NCBI RefSeq assembly: GCF_000420865.1
Contig: NZ_ATVT01000006.1
Coordinates: 62,001-126,000 of the forward strand
From: Butyrivibrio sp. XPD2006
GTDB lineage: Bacteria > Bacillota > Clostridia > Lachnospirales > Lachnospiraceae
Length of the DNA stretch: 64,000 nucleotides
Direction: 5' to 3'
The notes below the pieces were generated by a model. It was not told where the DNA came from, ran no database searches, and was given only the letters and a program-made list of their open reading frames with translations. A program made the position numbers and the translations under genes. Each line of letters opens with the position of its first letter. Positions within the stretch are counted from its first letter, which is position 1. This document shows positions 23,653 to 31,260 of the stretch, in pieces.

Positions 23653-24229
23653 CAAGTCTCACTTCCTGTATGATTTTCTCTGCAAAATGCAGATGAGCTT
23701 CTTCTGTAAGATGTACCCCGTCATAGCATAGCGGAAGCTCCCACTCACATGCATTTAGAAATCTAAGACGTTTTTCACCTGCTATGGATTCATACACCGT
23801 TCCAAACTTATGTGACTCTTTGACAGTATCCGGATCAGTCCAATCTCCGAGACTCATCCTGGGCGGTGCCACCAGTACCATTCTCTGAACATATTCAGGG
23901 ATATAGTTGCATAACGCTGCTAGAAACTGCCGCATGCGAATCCCTACTTTTTCACATGATGCCGGCGACATATTTAACAGGTCATTTGAACCTATCATTA
24001 TTAAGATCAGATCCGGGCTCCATTCTTTGATGCTTCTGCCAATTGAAGCGATAGCACTGTCTGAGCCCGGAATTGAAAGCCCGTTATATCCCTGATTGTT
24101 CACCTCGTACTCAGGCATCAGGTCAAGCACACCCGTCCATCTGATATCCTTGGGGTATCTTCCCATGCCGCCCAATCTTGGGTCAAAGCCATATGTATTT
24201 GAATCACCAAAGGCATAAATTCTCTTCAT
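23642..24229 (-). CDS. SGNH/GDSL hydrolase
   Basis: A 195-residue SGNH esterase. Block I is FGDSNTYGFDP with Ser10 (numbering from ATG at 24229), block II QGYNG, block III IGSND, block V YDGVHLTEEAH with the catalytic Asp/His. Cytoplasmic, no signal peptide. Similar enzymes deacetylate carbohydrates. Ends inside the start of the VOC gene. Confidence 0.88.
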   Translation of the reverse strand: MKRIYAFGDSNTYGFDPRLGGMGRYPKDIRWTGVLDLMPEYEVNNQGYNGLSIPGSDSAIASIGRSIKEWSPDLILIMIGSNDLLNMSPASCEKVGIRMRQFLAALCNYIPEYVQRMVLVAPPRMSLGDWTDPDTVKESHKFGTVYESIAGEKRLRFLNACEWELPLCYDGVHLTEEAHLHFAEKIIQEVRLDED

Positions 24230-24252
24230 ATCCAAGTCGTCTCACAACAGCA

Positions 24253-24804
24253 TCACTTCAGCTTTGCTCCATCCTTAAAAGCATCTCCAACCTTTACTCC
24301 GATTCCGAAATATGCATTGCCAAACGGATCAAAGCTAATAGGTCTTACTTTTGTGACGTCAACAGCTCCATCTGTCACTACGCTTTCATCTGCGGAAACA
24401 TTTACAATCTCTCCAATGAGAATACCGTCTTCAAAACTCTTCACTTTACACTCAAGAGCAACAGGCAATTCTTCAATTAACGGCGCATTAACAAACTCGC
24501 TCTTTACCGCATGGAATCCGGCTTTTTCAAATTTATTCGGCACCTTTCTTCCCGATTCGATACCGACATAATCGCAAGGAATCACCTGCGCCTCTGTAGC
24601 AAGGCTTACTGTGAAAGCACCTGTCTTGGCAAGGTTGTCAGTAGTCTTGTGTTCAGACAAACTGATTGTTATCTCTTTAAAGTCAGTGGTTATACCCCAT
24701 GCTGCATTCATCGCATTTGGCACACCATTCTCATCATATGTTGCGATGATAAGAACCGGCTGTGGGTACATAAGTGGTTTTGCTCCAAAATTTACTCTGC
24801 TCAT
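24253..24804 (-). CDS. Flavin reductase-like protein
   Basis: FMN-binding split-barrel protein of 183 residues, flavin reductase family. The N-terminal NFGAKPLMYPQPVLIIATYDENG and AAWGITTDFKEITISLSEHKTT are characteristic; CDYVGIESGRKVPNKFEKAG is the conserved substrate loop. AAGGAG precedes the ATG at 24804. Probably an NAD(P)H:flavin oxidoreductase; partner oxygenase or electron acceptor unknown. Confidence 0.9.
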   Translation of the reverse strand: MSRVNFGAKPLMYPQPVLIIATYDENGVPNAMNAAWGITTDFKEITISLSEHKTTDNLAKTGAFTVSLATEAQVIPCDYVGIESGRKVPNKFEKAGFHAVKSEFVNAPLIEELPVALECKVKSFEDGILIGEIVNVSADESVVTDGAVDVTKVRPISFDPFGNAYFGIGVKVGDAFKDGAKLK

Positions 24805-24840
24805 TTGTTTACTCCTTTGCATATGTCTTAGTTCAAGTCC

Positions 24841-25218
24841 TCAAAACCTCGTTCCGCATTTAGGACAAAAATCAAAATCCTCTGTTGTCTCATATCCGCA
24901 CTGTCTGCATTTCTTGTATCCGGAAGTAAATCCTCTTCCGCCACTTACCTGTGTCAGATGGCATGGCAGTATCTCCACCGCTTCGCCTCCGGCTATCCGC
25001 TTTCCGATCTCCGGGTCAAGCTCGTAAACAGTACCACAGCAACTGGTCTGTACATAGTAGTGCTTGTTCCACTTTAATGTCGGTATGAAGAAAAGAGACA
25101 GCACAGTATATGTCATGAATACATTGAATCGTCCATATTTCCCGCAGATAGCGCAGGTTATCAACTGATTGAAATCAAAGTCTTTCCTGCCATCTGATAT
25201 TCCCATAATGAAAAACAT
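24841..25218 (-). CDS. Zinc-ribbon protein, unknown
   Basis: A 125-residue protein with an N-terminal CAICGKYGRF pair, a central CCGTVYELDPEIGKRI and a C-terminal double-CxxC ribbon (KKCRQCGY ... FCPKCGTRF). Probably binds one or two zinc ions. AAGGGG precedes the ATG. This layout is frequent in Lachnospiraceae, but the function is not known to me. Confidence 0.8.
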   Translation of the reverse strand: MFFIMGISDGRKDFDFNQLITCAICGKYGRFNVFMTYTVLSLFFIPTLKWNKHYYVQTSCCGTVYELDPEIGKRIAGGEAVEILPCHLTQVSGGRGFTSGYKKCRQCGYETTEDFDFCPKCGTRF

Positions 25219-25230
25219 ATTATGTCCCCT

Positions 25231-25512
25231 TCAATCACAATCAAATATTGCCTTGTTCTCAAGCTTGTCACCATAAGTAGCTTTCCACTCTTTGTGGACA
25301 TCAGACGCATCAAAATTCTCCAGACCCTCATGTGACAGATTCATCTCAATCATGATGCTGTATCGATTGTCCCTGGTACTGTTTGACTTATGGATCATTA
25401 AACTCTCAACACCTTCCAGTTCAAGTGCCTTTTGGAAAAGAGATTTAATCTCCGGGAACAGTTTTTCTGTATCATTTCTGTCTTTAAACTTAGCTATAAT
25501 ATAGTGTTTCAC
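25231..25512 (-). CDS. Dabb-type stress-response barrel protein
   Basis: A 93-residue ferredoxin-like alpha/beta barrel of the Dabb (stress responsive A/B barrel) family: KHYIIAKFKD at the start and HKEWKATYGDKLENKAIFDCD at the end. GTG at 25512 is taken as start because AGAGGAGAG lies directly upstream; an ATG six codons earlier has no site. Function in the family is mostly unknown. Confidence 0.75.
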   Translation of the reverse strand: MKHYIIAKFKDRNDTEKLFPEIKSLFQKALELEGVESLMIHKSNSTRDNRYSIMIEMNLSHEGLENFDASDVHKEWKATYGDKLENKAIFDCD

Positions 25513-25542
25513 AATACTCTCCTCTCTCATTACAACAGCTTC

Positions 25543-26400
25543 TCAAAACTCCCCTTTATGCGCTTCAAAGAATTCGAAGTATGTCCTTACTCCCTCAAGC
25601 TCCGTCCACTTCTTAATATCAACAGGGCTTTCGTCCAGGTCATAAATTCTCGCGCCTCTAAGCGCCAGCAAAAACGGCGAATGTGTTGCTATTATAAACT
25701 GACATCCGAAGAACCTCGCCGAATTCTGGATAAACTCAAGCAATTCCAACTGCCTCTGTGGCGATAATGAGTTTTCAGGCTCATCGAGCAGGTACAAACC
25801 ATTATCTTTAATCTTCTCAGAAAAATACTGCAGAGCACTTTCTCCATTGCTGTGCTCTATTATGTTATTTCCAATAGTATCTCTGACATATTTTGACTGT
25901 GTCTTGGACCTGGCATCCACAATTTTCTTAAGCTTCTCATAATCATCCAATGACTTCATCTGAAACTTCGAATGCTTATTTTCAATCCACTCAGCAAAAG
26001 CCTGCTCTCTCTTACGATCAACGCCATCGTTCAGAGCCCTCAGGTTAAGCATGAAGTCAAACACATCGTCACTTGTGATCATCCTGATTTCTTCCGGACT
26101 GCCTTCAAATGTCATCTCGTAATTACACATGCCTATGTAATCGCCAAAGAAACTACTTCTGTTAAATAAGGTATCCCTTTCAGCCTTCAGTTTCTCTGCC
26201 ATAATATTCAGAGCAGTGCTCTTTCCTGATCCATTGTTTCCATACAGAATTGTTATCTCTGAGAAAGATAACTCCCGCAGCTGATTCTCAGCAAACACTC
26301 CAAAAGGGTAAAAGGATGTATAGCACGTTCTTCTTATATAGTTGACAAACTGTTCTTTATTTTCCACTCCGGGAAATTGAAACGAGTCTATATATCGCAT
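25543..26400 (-). CDS. Orphan AAA/ABC-type ATPase
   Basis: A 285-residue soluble P-loop ATPase of the AAA_21/OLD-like group. Walker A is GNNGSGKST near residues 54-62, the signature-like region HSNGESALQYF, Walker B LYLLDEPENSLSP and switch His in FIIATHSPF. It lacks a fused effector domain and no partner nuclease gene is adjacent. A paralog with the same motifs is at 51212-52033. Similar stand-alone ATPases occur in defence loci, but here the function is unknown. Confidence 0.85.
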   Translation of the reverse strand: MRYIDSFQFPGVENKEQFVNYIRRTCYTSFYPFGVFAENQLRELSFSEITILYGNNGSGKSTALNIMAEKLKAERDTLFNRSSFFGDYIGMCNYEMTFEGSPEEIRMITSDDVFDFMLNLRALNDGVDRKREQAFAEWIENKHSKFQMKSLDDYEKLKKIVDARSKTQSKYVRDTIGNNIIEHSNGESALQYFSEKIKDNGLYLLDEPENSLSPQRQLELLEFIQNSARFFGCQFIIATHSPFLLALRGARIYDLDESPVDIKKWTELEGVRTYFEFFEAHKGEF

Positions 26401-26403
26401 CTT

Positions 26404-26814
26404 CTAAATCAGTATTCCTTCAAAATGATCCACTTCGTGCTGAATTATCTGCGCCGTAAAGTCCTTATACTTCCCATGCTGAGGCTTGAAGTCCTGATCC
26501 AGGTAATCCACTTCAATCTCTTTATACCTGGTGCAAGGTCTTACACCTTCAAGAGAAAGGCAGCTCTCCTCTGTCTGATATTTCCCAATCCTTTTGGTAA
26601 TAACCGGATTAACCATAGCAAAGTGGAACGGGCCCATGGCAACTACGATTATTCTTTTCTTCACACCGATCATGTTAGCTGCCATGCCAACGCAATGATC
26701 CTGATTAGCTCTTAGTGTATCAAGAAGATCTGTAATAACCTGTTTGTCTGCCTCTGTTGCGGGCTCCGATTTCTGCTGTAAGAACATGGGATCTCTAACA
26801 ATCTTTTTTACCAT
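26404..26814 (-). CDS. def: Peptide deformylase-like protein, divergent
   Basis: Metallohydrolase of 136 residues removing N-formyl groups. Motif 2 is EESCLSLEG (canonical EGCLS) and motif 3 QHEVDHFEGI (QHExDHLxG), giving the Cys and two His metal ligands and catalytic Glu. Motif 1 is HCVGMAANMIG instead of GxGLAAxQ, so the catalytic Gln is replaced by Met; this variant forms its own group in Firmicutes and may have altered activity. Stop of the glutaredoxin gene lies 12 bases downstream. Confidence 0.85.
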   Translation of the reverse strand: MVKKIVRDPMFLQQKSEPATEADKQVITDLLDTLRANQDHCVGMAANMIGVKKRIIVVAMGPFHFAMVNPVITKRIGKYQTEESCLSLEGVRPCTRYKEIEVDYLDQDFKPQHGKYKDFTAQIIQHEVDHFEGILI

Positions 26815-26826
26815 TACTCACTGTCC

Positions 26827-27138
26827 TCAACATCCTTTTCTTCCGCTTTTGTGATCTTCTATAGAACAGGCATCAGGTGTTCCGTACTCAACAAGTCCCA
26901 CAACTGCCGGATCCAGTGTTATACTTCCGTCTTCAAGAACAAAGGCAGGTATACCGACATCGCCAATTTCCTTGGAATGATCGAATGCCGGATTTGTATC
27001 ACGAAGCCTGGTAAAAGCTCCCATATTTCTGATATTCTCACCGATGTTAATGTACTCAAATTCATTCTCACGCCCAACTATCTGCTCATGAATGTAGTCA
27101 CAGTATGGACATGTAGGCATTCCGTAAATCTTGATCAT
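26827..27138 (-). CDS. Glutaredoxin-like protein, copy 1
   Basis: Thioredoxin-fold protein of 103 residues. The redox motif CPYC is at residues 10-13 (MPTCPYCDYI); a TLDP segment and an unusual Cys in DACSIEDHKS plus a C-terminal Cys are present. A nearly identical protein, differing only at Asp/Glu in the last third, is encoded at 35337-35648 though the genes differ at some two dozen mostly silent positions. Partner reductase unknown. Confidence 0.88.
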   Translation of the reverse strand: MIKIYGMPTCPYCDYIHEQIVGRENEFEYINIGENIRNMGAFTRLRDTNPAFDHSKEIGDVGIPAFVLEDGSITLDPAVVGLVEYGTPDACSIEDHKSGRKGC

Positions 27139-27231
27139 ATCGTTCCTCCTTCAAACAACCGCCTTTTATATCCGTTAGATGATTCCGATTTCTCACTATT
27201 ACTGTCATTATACACTATATCCATGATCTGA

Positions 27232-27477
27232 TGGACAACTCCGAAGTACCGATATTCTTCGAAAAAAGACACTTTTCGCGATATAAGCCATTTTGATCAC
27301 CCTGATCTTACGGATGCTCAGCGCACTAACCGCGCCATGTTACGTGATGTCATGATGAATGCCGGCTTTGCCCCCTATGAGTATGAATGGTGGCATTTCA
27401 CACTGTGTAACGAGCCATACCCGGATACTTTTTTTGATTTTCCGGTGAGAAATGATAGTATGAAACAACCATATTAA
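27232..27477 (+). pseudogene. C-terminal remnant of VanX-type D-Ala-D-Ala dipeptidase
   Basis: An open plus-strand segment of 81 codons before TAA, without start codon and with an in-frame TGA just upstream. It reads ...FRDISHFDHPDLTD then NRAMLRDVMMNAGFAPYEYEWWHF and stops after DFPVRNDS. The E-x-W-W-H-F motif and preceding pattern are the metal- and substrate-binding end of D-alanyl-D-alanine dipeptidases (VanX/DdpX). The N-terminal two thirds are absent. The dead gene abuts the tRNA-Tyr gene, 2 bases away. Confidence 0.75.
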
Positions 27478-27479
27478 AG

Positions 27480-27561
27480 TGGGCAAGATGGGTGTCGAGC
27501 CCATTACCTCCGAAGAGAGCGGATTTACAGTCCGCCGCGTTTGCCGATTCGCTACTTACCC
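27480..27561 (-). tRNA. tRNA-Tyr (GTA)
   Basis: Cloverleaf of 82 bases: acceptor GGGTAAG/CTTGCCC (one G-U), D arm GCG/CGC with GG in the loop, anticodon arm GCGGA-CTGTAAA-TCCGC (anticodon GTA), long variable arm CTC-TTCG-GAG as in class II tRNA-Tyr, and T arm ATGGG-CTCGACA-CCCAT. The T loop starts with C where U54 is nearly invariant. No CCA is encoded. It is probably functional but slightly atypical. Confidence 0.85.
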
Positions 27562-27609
27562 TCATCCGGAGCTGCGGATGCCCACAGCTCCTTTATCCAA
27601 TTTAATCGT

Positions 27610-27864
27610 TCAAGCACCTACCTGTGTCTGAAAGCCGTTATCAACGATGATTATGTCATCGATTGCCACATTAAACACCACTGCCAATATCACCAGATTA
27701 TCTAAGGTTGGCATTGCAGTGCCGTGCTGCCACTTGTAAATAGCCTGCGGTGTTGCAAACCCAAACATCTCCTGCAGGTCTCTAACGGTCAGACCTGCCT
27801 CCTTACGCAGCCTTACTATATTCTCACCCGTTGCCTCCATATCTATTGCCGGAATTGTAACCAT
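27610..27864 (-). CDS. XRE-family DNA-binding protein
   Basis: An 84-residue helix-turn-helix protein: NIVRLRKEAGLTVRDLQEMFGFATPQAIYKWQHGTAMPTLDNL. AAAGGAG precedes the ATG at 27864. It resembles the XRE protein at 45502-45759 in layout (N-terminal strand, HTH, then VILAVVFNVAIDDIIV). Stand-alone regulator; targets unknown. A terminator for the mini-gene at 27962 lies just upstream. Confidence 0.85.
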   Translation of the reverse strand: MVTIPAIDMEATGENIVRLRKEAGLTVRDLQEMFGFATPQAIYKWQHGTAMPTLDNLVILAVVFNVAIDDIIIVDNGFQTQVGA

Positions 27865-27888
27865 CTTTTTGCTCCTTTCCAAATCAGT

Positions 27889-27923
27889 AAAAAAACCGCC
27901 TACCTTTCACTTAAGGTAAGCGG
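27889..27923 (-). terminator. Rho-independent terminator
   Basis: Minus strand CCGCTTACCTT-AAGTGA-AAGGTAGGCGG followed by seven T; 11-bp stem with one mismatch. It ends the transcript of the mini-gene at 27962-28114 and possibly that of the rtcB operon. Confidence 0.88.
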
Positions 27924-27961
27924 CCTACTAAACATGTTAATCTATCTGCAAAATCCTGGTC

Positions 27962-28114
27962 TTATTCCCACCGGGTTCGCATGTCAACAACATCTTCTCG
28001 CATTTGCCTATCCTTAAATGAAAGCATGAAATATAAGCCATACTCGAAATATTTCTCAAGTGTTGACTGATAACTTTCACTATAGAGGCAATAACTGCGA
28101 TTCATTGTTGTCAT
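27962..28114 (-). CDS. Mini-protein, 50 residues, unknown
   Basis: Begins MTTMNRSYCLYSESYQS and ends VVDMRTRWE; helical, charged. AAAGGA lies six bases before the ATG and a strong terminator follows 39 bases after the stop, which together support a real gene. It sits 110 bases after the rtcB stop and could be its last operon member. No family recognised. Confidence 0.5.
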   Translation of the reverse strand: MTTMNRSYCLYSESYQSTLEKYFEYGLYFMLSFKDRQMREDVVDMRTRWE

Positions 28115-28199
28115 GTTTTTTCCTTTCCCGAAGCACTTGTTCTGCTCCGCTTATCACTTTCTATATCGCATAGTAACACCGAAAATCTTAGCTGTCTAC

Positions 28200-28214
28200 T
28201 ATACTCATAGTATA
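28200..28214. promoter_or_regulatory. Small palindrome downstream of rtcB
   Basis: TATACT-CAT-AGTATA, a perfect inverted repeat of 6-base arms 10 bases after the rtcB stop and 86 bases before the mini-gene start. It may be part of a promoter/operator for the mini-gene; no U-tract, so not a terminator. Confidence 0.3.
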
Positions 28215-28223
28215 AAATCCACC

Positions 28224-29441
28224 TCAGTCAGAAGCCTTGAAGTTATATATTGGCTTCATCACATCGATTATCTCCACTGAATCCTTGATCACATCGATGA
28301 TGTCCTCCAGTGACTTGTAAGCCATTGGCGCCTCATCGATTGTAGCCTCGCAGACAGATGAAGTGTAGATTCCCTTCATGGACTCCTTGTACTCCTCCAT
28401 TGAGAGATTGTGCTTGGCTGCAGTTCTGGACATGATTCTTCCTGCACCATGAGGAGCTGAGTAATTCCACTCAGGATTTCCCTTACCTATGGCAAGGACA
28501 GATCCATCCCTCATGTTGATTGGGATAAGAACCTTCTCGCCCTTGTGAGCGGCAATAGAGCCCTTCCTGAGGATCATCTCCTCGGTATCAATGTAGTTAT
28601 GTATTGTGTGAAAAGACTCCCCGGCTGAGAGACCGTTCTTTTGCAAAAGAATCTCTGCCATCTTCTCACGGCTTCTCTTTGCAAATCTCTGGCATATCTC
28701 CACGTCATGGAGGTAGTCCTCAAGGTACTGGCCTGACAAGTAGCACAGATCCTCAGGCATTGTGGATGGGTGCTCTACGTACTTTTTGTCATAGAGTTCT
28801 TTTAACGCTGCCTGGATCTCAGTGCGTCTGCCCTGCTCCTTGTACTCTTTGATCAGCCGGTCTCTTGCCTCGAGATAGTCTCCTATTCCCTTGGCAAGGT
28901 CAATTGCAAGTGTCTGGTACAGCTCAGCCACCTGCTTTCCAAGATTTCTTGAGCCTGAATGTATCACCAGGTACTGCGTTCCATCCGCTGCCTTATCAAT
29001 CTCAATGAAATGGTTTCCGCCGCCAAGTGTTCCCAATGATCTCTCCAGACGCTTTGTCTCCTTTAACTGTCGGTAGCAGCGCAGCTCAGTAAGATCAAAT
29101 TTCTCAACTCTGCCATCCCAGACCTCTCTTCCTGAAGGGATGGTGAGAGCCGCCATGTCAAACTTCTCAAGGTCAATCTCCTGCTTGCCAAGATTAACAG
29201 TATACATTCCGCAGCCGATATCCACGCCCACCACGTTAGGAACTGCCTTGTCCGTGATAGTCATTGTTGTTCCGATTGTGCAGCCCTTGCCCGCATGAAC
29301 GTCAGGCATGATCCTTATCTTTGAGCCCTCTGTCATGGGATAGTCGCACATTCGTCTTATCTGCTCTATTGCCTCGTCCTCAACAACCTTGGCATAGCAA
29401 AGAGCAGTATTTACCTTACCCTTTATCTCAATTGTATTCAT
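28224..29441 (-). CDS. rtcB: RtcB RNA ligase
   Basis: GTP- and Mn-dependent 3'-phosphate/5'-hydroxyl RNA ligase, 405 residues. Metal ligands and nucleophile are all visible: Asp75 and Cys78 in VGVDIGCGM, His144 in GGGNHF, His161 in VIHSGSRN, His281 in FHTIHNY, and the guanylylated His331 in SAPHGAGR. The start at 29441 follows GGAAGGA. It is 50 bases downstream of a Ro60-like TROVE protein gene on the same strand, and that gene is preceded by a tRNA-like RNA, a grouping known from bacterial RNA-repair operons. It should seal tRNAs or other RNAs broken by endonucleases. No archease or RtcA gene is nearby. Confidence 0.97.
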   Translation of the reverse strand: MNTIEIKGKVNTALCYAKVVEDEAIEQIRRMCDYPMTEGSKIRIMPDVHAGKGCTIGTTMTITDKAVPNVVGVDIGCGMYTVNLGKQEIDLEKFDMAALTIPSGREVWDGRVEKFDLTELRCYRQLKETKRLERSLGTLGGGNHFIEIDKAADGTQYLVIHSGSRNLGKQVAELYQTLAIDLAKGIGDYLEARDRLIKEYKEQGRRTEIQAALKELYDKKYVEHPSTMPEDLCYLSGQYLEDYLHDVEICQRFAKRSREKMAEILLQKNGLSAGESFHTIHNYIDTEEMILRKGSIAAHKGEKVLIPINMRDGSVLAIGKGNPEWNYSAPHGAGRIMSRTAAKHNLSMEEYKESMKGIYTSSVCEATIDEAPMAYKSLEDIIDVIKDSVEIIDVMKPIYNFKASD

Positions 29442-29491
29442 TATTATCCTTCCAATCCGGCAGGAAGTCTTCATACTCCCTGCCTCTTATA

Positions 29492-30961
29492 TTAGCTTGC
29501 TATCCTTTCATATCGTGCAGATGAAAGGACGCTCATCATGAATTTATATGGTTCCATATTGCCGTCTTTTAGCATTGAAAAGACCTGTGGGCTGCAGCCT
29601 GATACCAGCGCCACACCCTGATCATTCATCCTTACCGGCTGCTGCATGTTGCGGCTGTTAACATTCCAAAAGATCACCTGAGGAAGCCTGTAGCCTCTTT
29701 TTTCAAATTCTCTTTTGGCATATTCAAAGTTAGTAGCCTCTGAATCACCGGCACAGCAGTCAAACTCCATATCAGAGATTATATAAAGCTTTTCCGGCAT
29801 ATCAGACTGTCTGAGCCTGTTTTGCACTGCAGTCTGAAGTAAAAGCATAAATGTCTTTTCAATATTTGTATTGCTGCACTCATTGAAGCTCATGCAGTAA
29901 CGCACCTTATCGACTATGTCTCTGCCCTTGATCTCGATGAGTCTTGGGTTTGTAGAGAAAGTTATGAAGTGATTATGGAATGCGCCGGTATTTCTTTCTG
30001 CAAAGTAGATGCCCAGTGACTGTGCAACTGCTGCAGGACTTGGATTAGCATTCCAGTACATTGAGCCTGAACCATCGACTACAACAAGAGAATTATCAGC
30101 ACCGGCGTAGTTCTCAAGCGCATTCCATGTTGCATCCATGGCACGTCTCTCGGCTTCAGAGAGCTCTTTTCTCCTAAGTACAGGCGCGATAACATCATAA
30201 GGTGTAAGCGTGCCGGTATGCATTACTGAAGGATCTTCAGCCGCCCTTTGGATAAAAGACTCATACCTTTCCCTGTCGTTTCTGATGAATGCCTGTCTGT
30301 ATTTGTACAGAGCTTTTGAAGGCTGCTTCGCATAGTCAAAAGAGTAGTCTCTCTCGCGGAGGTTGTTCTCTATGATCCTGATCTGAGCTCTGAGTGCAGA
30401 CAACGCCTTACGGTACTCAGCATCAGTCATCCCCATGGCTCTTGCAATCTTCCTTGCATTTCTTACAGCTTCTTTGTTGCTTGTATTTACTGAAGGAAGC
30501 CATTTAGCCAAAAGAGATACTCCCGCATTTTCTTTATCTGCTGCCAGAGCTGCCATATCAGCTTTGAGCGCTTTGTCGAAATATGCCAGTACTTCTTTTT
30601 CTACCGGTGTATCAAGCAGCGCCAAAAGATCATCGTATCTGCCGTACTCAGCAACGTATGCGATATTCTTTTTAACTGATTCAGGCTCGCACTCAGCCAG
30701 GTATTTAAGGATAACCTTGAACACTCTTCTCTCACCAAGACCTCCTCTTATATCTCTTGCAAAGAAAAGCATCTTCATGGCAAGATCAGCATCCTCTACA
30801 TAAGCTCTTGTGAATCTGAGAATGATATCTTCATCAGATGCGTGTCTGAGTGCGCCGATTGTTGCAAAGAGATCCAGGCAGTCAGACTTTGTTGAAACGT
30901 AAGTTGCTGCGCCGTTCTCTGTATATGTTTTATTTGCATCTCTCTTTAAAAAGTTTAACAT
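29492..30961 (-). CDS. TROVE/vWA protein, Ro60-like RNA-binding
   Basis: A 489-residue protein in two parts. Residues 1-280 are helical repeats of the TROVE/DUF2828 type (ENGAATYVSTKSDCLDLF, FARDIRGGLGERRVFKVIL, VAEYGRYDDLLALL). Residues 290-489 are a vWA domain with an intact metal site Asp296-x-Ser298-x-Ser300 in VVVDGSGSM. This is the architecture of Ro60, a ring that binds Y RNA and misfolded RNA. The ATG at 30961 has GAGGAAA upstream. It is followed by rtcB and preceded by a tRNA-like RNA. Family naming (TROVE versus DUF2828) is from memory of motifs. Confidence 0.85.
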   Translation of the reverse strand: MLNFLKRDANKTYTENGAATYVSTKSDCLDLFATIGALRHASDEDIILRFTRAYVEDADLAMKMLFFARDIRGGLGERRVFKVILKYLAECEPESVKKNIAYVAEYGRYDDLLALLDTPVEKEVLAYFDKALKADMAALAADKENAGVSLLAKWLPSVNTSNKEAVRNARKIARAMGMTDAEYRKALSALRAQIRIIENNLRERDYSFDYAKQPSKALYKYRQAFIRNDRERYESFIQRAAEDPSVMHTGTLTPYDVIAPVLRRKELSEAERRAMDATWNALENYAGADNSLVVVDGSGSMYWNANPSPAAVAQSLGIYFAERNTGAFHNHFITFSTNPRLIEIKGRDIVDKVRYCMSFNECSNTNIEKTFMLLLQTAVQNRLRQSDMPEKLYIISDMEFDCCAGDSEATNFEYAKREFEKRGYRLPQVIFWNVNSRNMQQPVRMNDQGVALVSGCSPQVFSMLKDGNMEPYKFMMSVLSSARYERIAS

Positions 30962-31010
30962 CTTTATTTCCTCTAAGTCGCGGATTGTATTAGTTGCTGT
31001 ATGCACCTTC

Positions 31011-31119
31011 AAGACACATACACCCCGAAGGGTTGGAGCGGGATTCGAACCCGCGTTTCCGGATCAATGATCCGGTGCTTTACCACTAGCCATCCTGTAT
31101 TGATTGCTGTCTGTGTCTT
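31011..31119 (-). ncRNA. tRNA-like RNA, candidate Y RNA
   Basis: On the minus strand: D arm GCTAGTGGTAAAGC, anticodon-type arm CCGGA-TCATTGA-TCCGG (extendable to 7 bp, with C at the U33 position), 4-base variable loop, perfect T arm GCGGG-TTCGAAT-CCCGC. The acceptor stem is missing: only GGA/TCC pairs. Beyond it ATACA pairs with TGTAT and AAGACAC with GTGTCTT, giving an outer stem with a 12-base 5' bulge and a CCC-TTCG-GGG hairpin on the 3' side. It ends 50 bases before the TROVE start. A tRNA-mimic domain on a closing stem is the layout of bacterial YrlA Y RNAs bound by Ro60 orthologs. A decayed tRNA is the alternative. Confidence 0.6.
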
Positions 31120-31182
31120 TGTTGTGATTTAATCATAGCTCCTGCAATTGGAGATATAAAGATGCAGATTGACGTTATACTA

Positions 31183-31247
31183 CAACCCCAATATAATTGA
31201 ATATATACCGATAATTACATTAAATTGCTATAATTCGCAACCCCAAT
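31183..31247. promoter_or_regulatory. Divergent control region with CAACCCCAAT repeats
   Basis: The space between the WYL gene and the tRNA-like RNA contains two identical direct repeats, CAACCCCAAT at 31183-31192 and 31238-31247, 55 bp apart (five helical turns). For the WYL gene an extended -10, TGCTATAAT, ends at 31234, so the second repeat covers the start site. For the opposite strand TATAAC with a TTCAAT 16 bases upstream would place the first repeat in the spacer. The repeats are good candidates for WYL-regulator operators. Confidence 0.5.
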
Positions 31248-31260
31248 TAAGAGGTGTAAC

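Noticed and set aside
31036-31099. Ordinary tRNA-Asn (anticodon ATT)
   Set aside because: The acceptor 5' half does not pair, U33 is replaced by C, and the anticodon would be ATT rather than the usual GTT; position upstream of TROVE-rtcB fits a tRNA mimic better, though decay remains possible.
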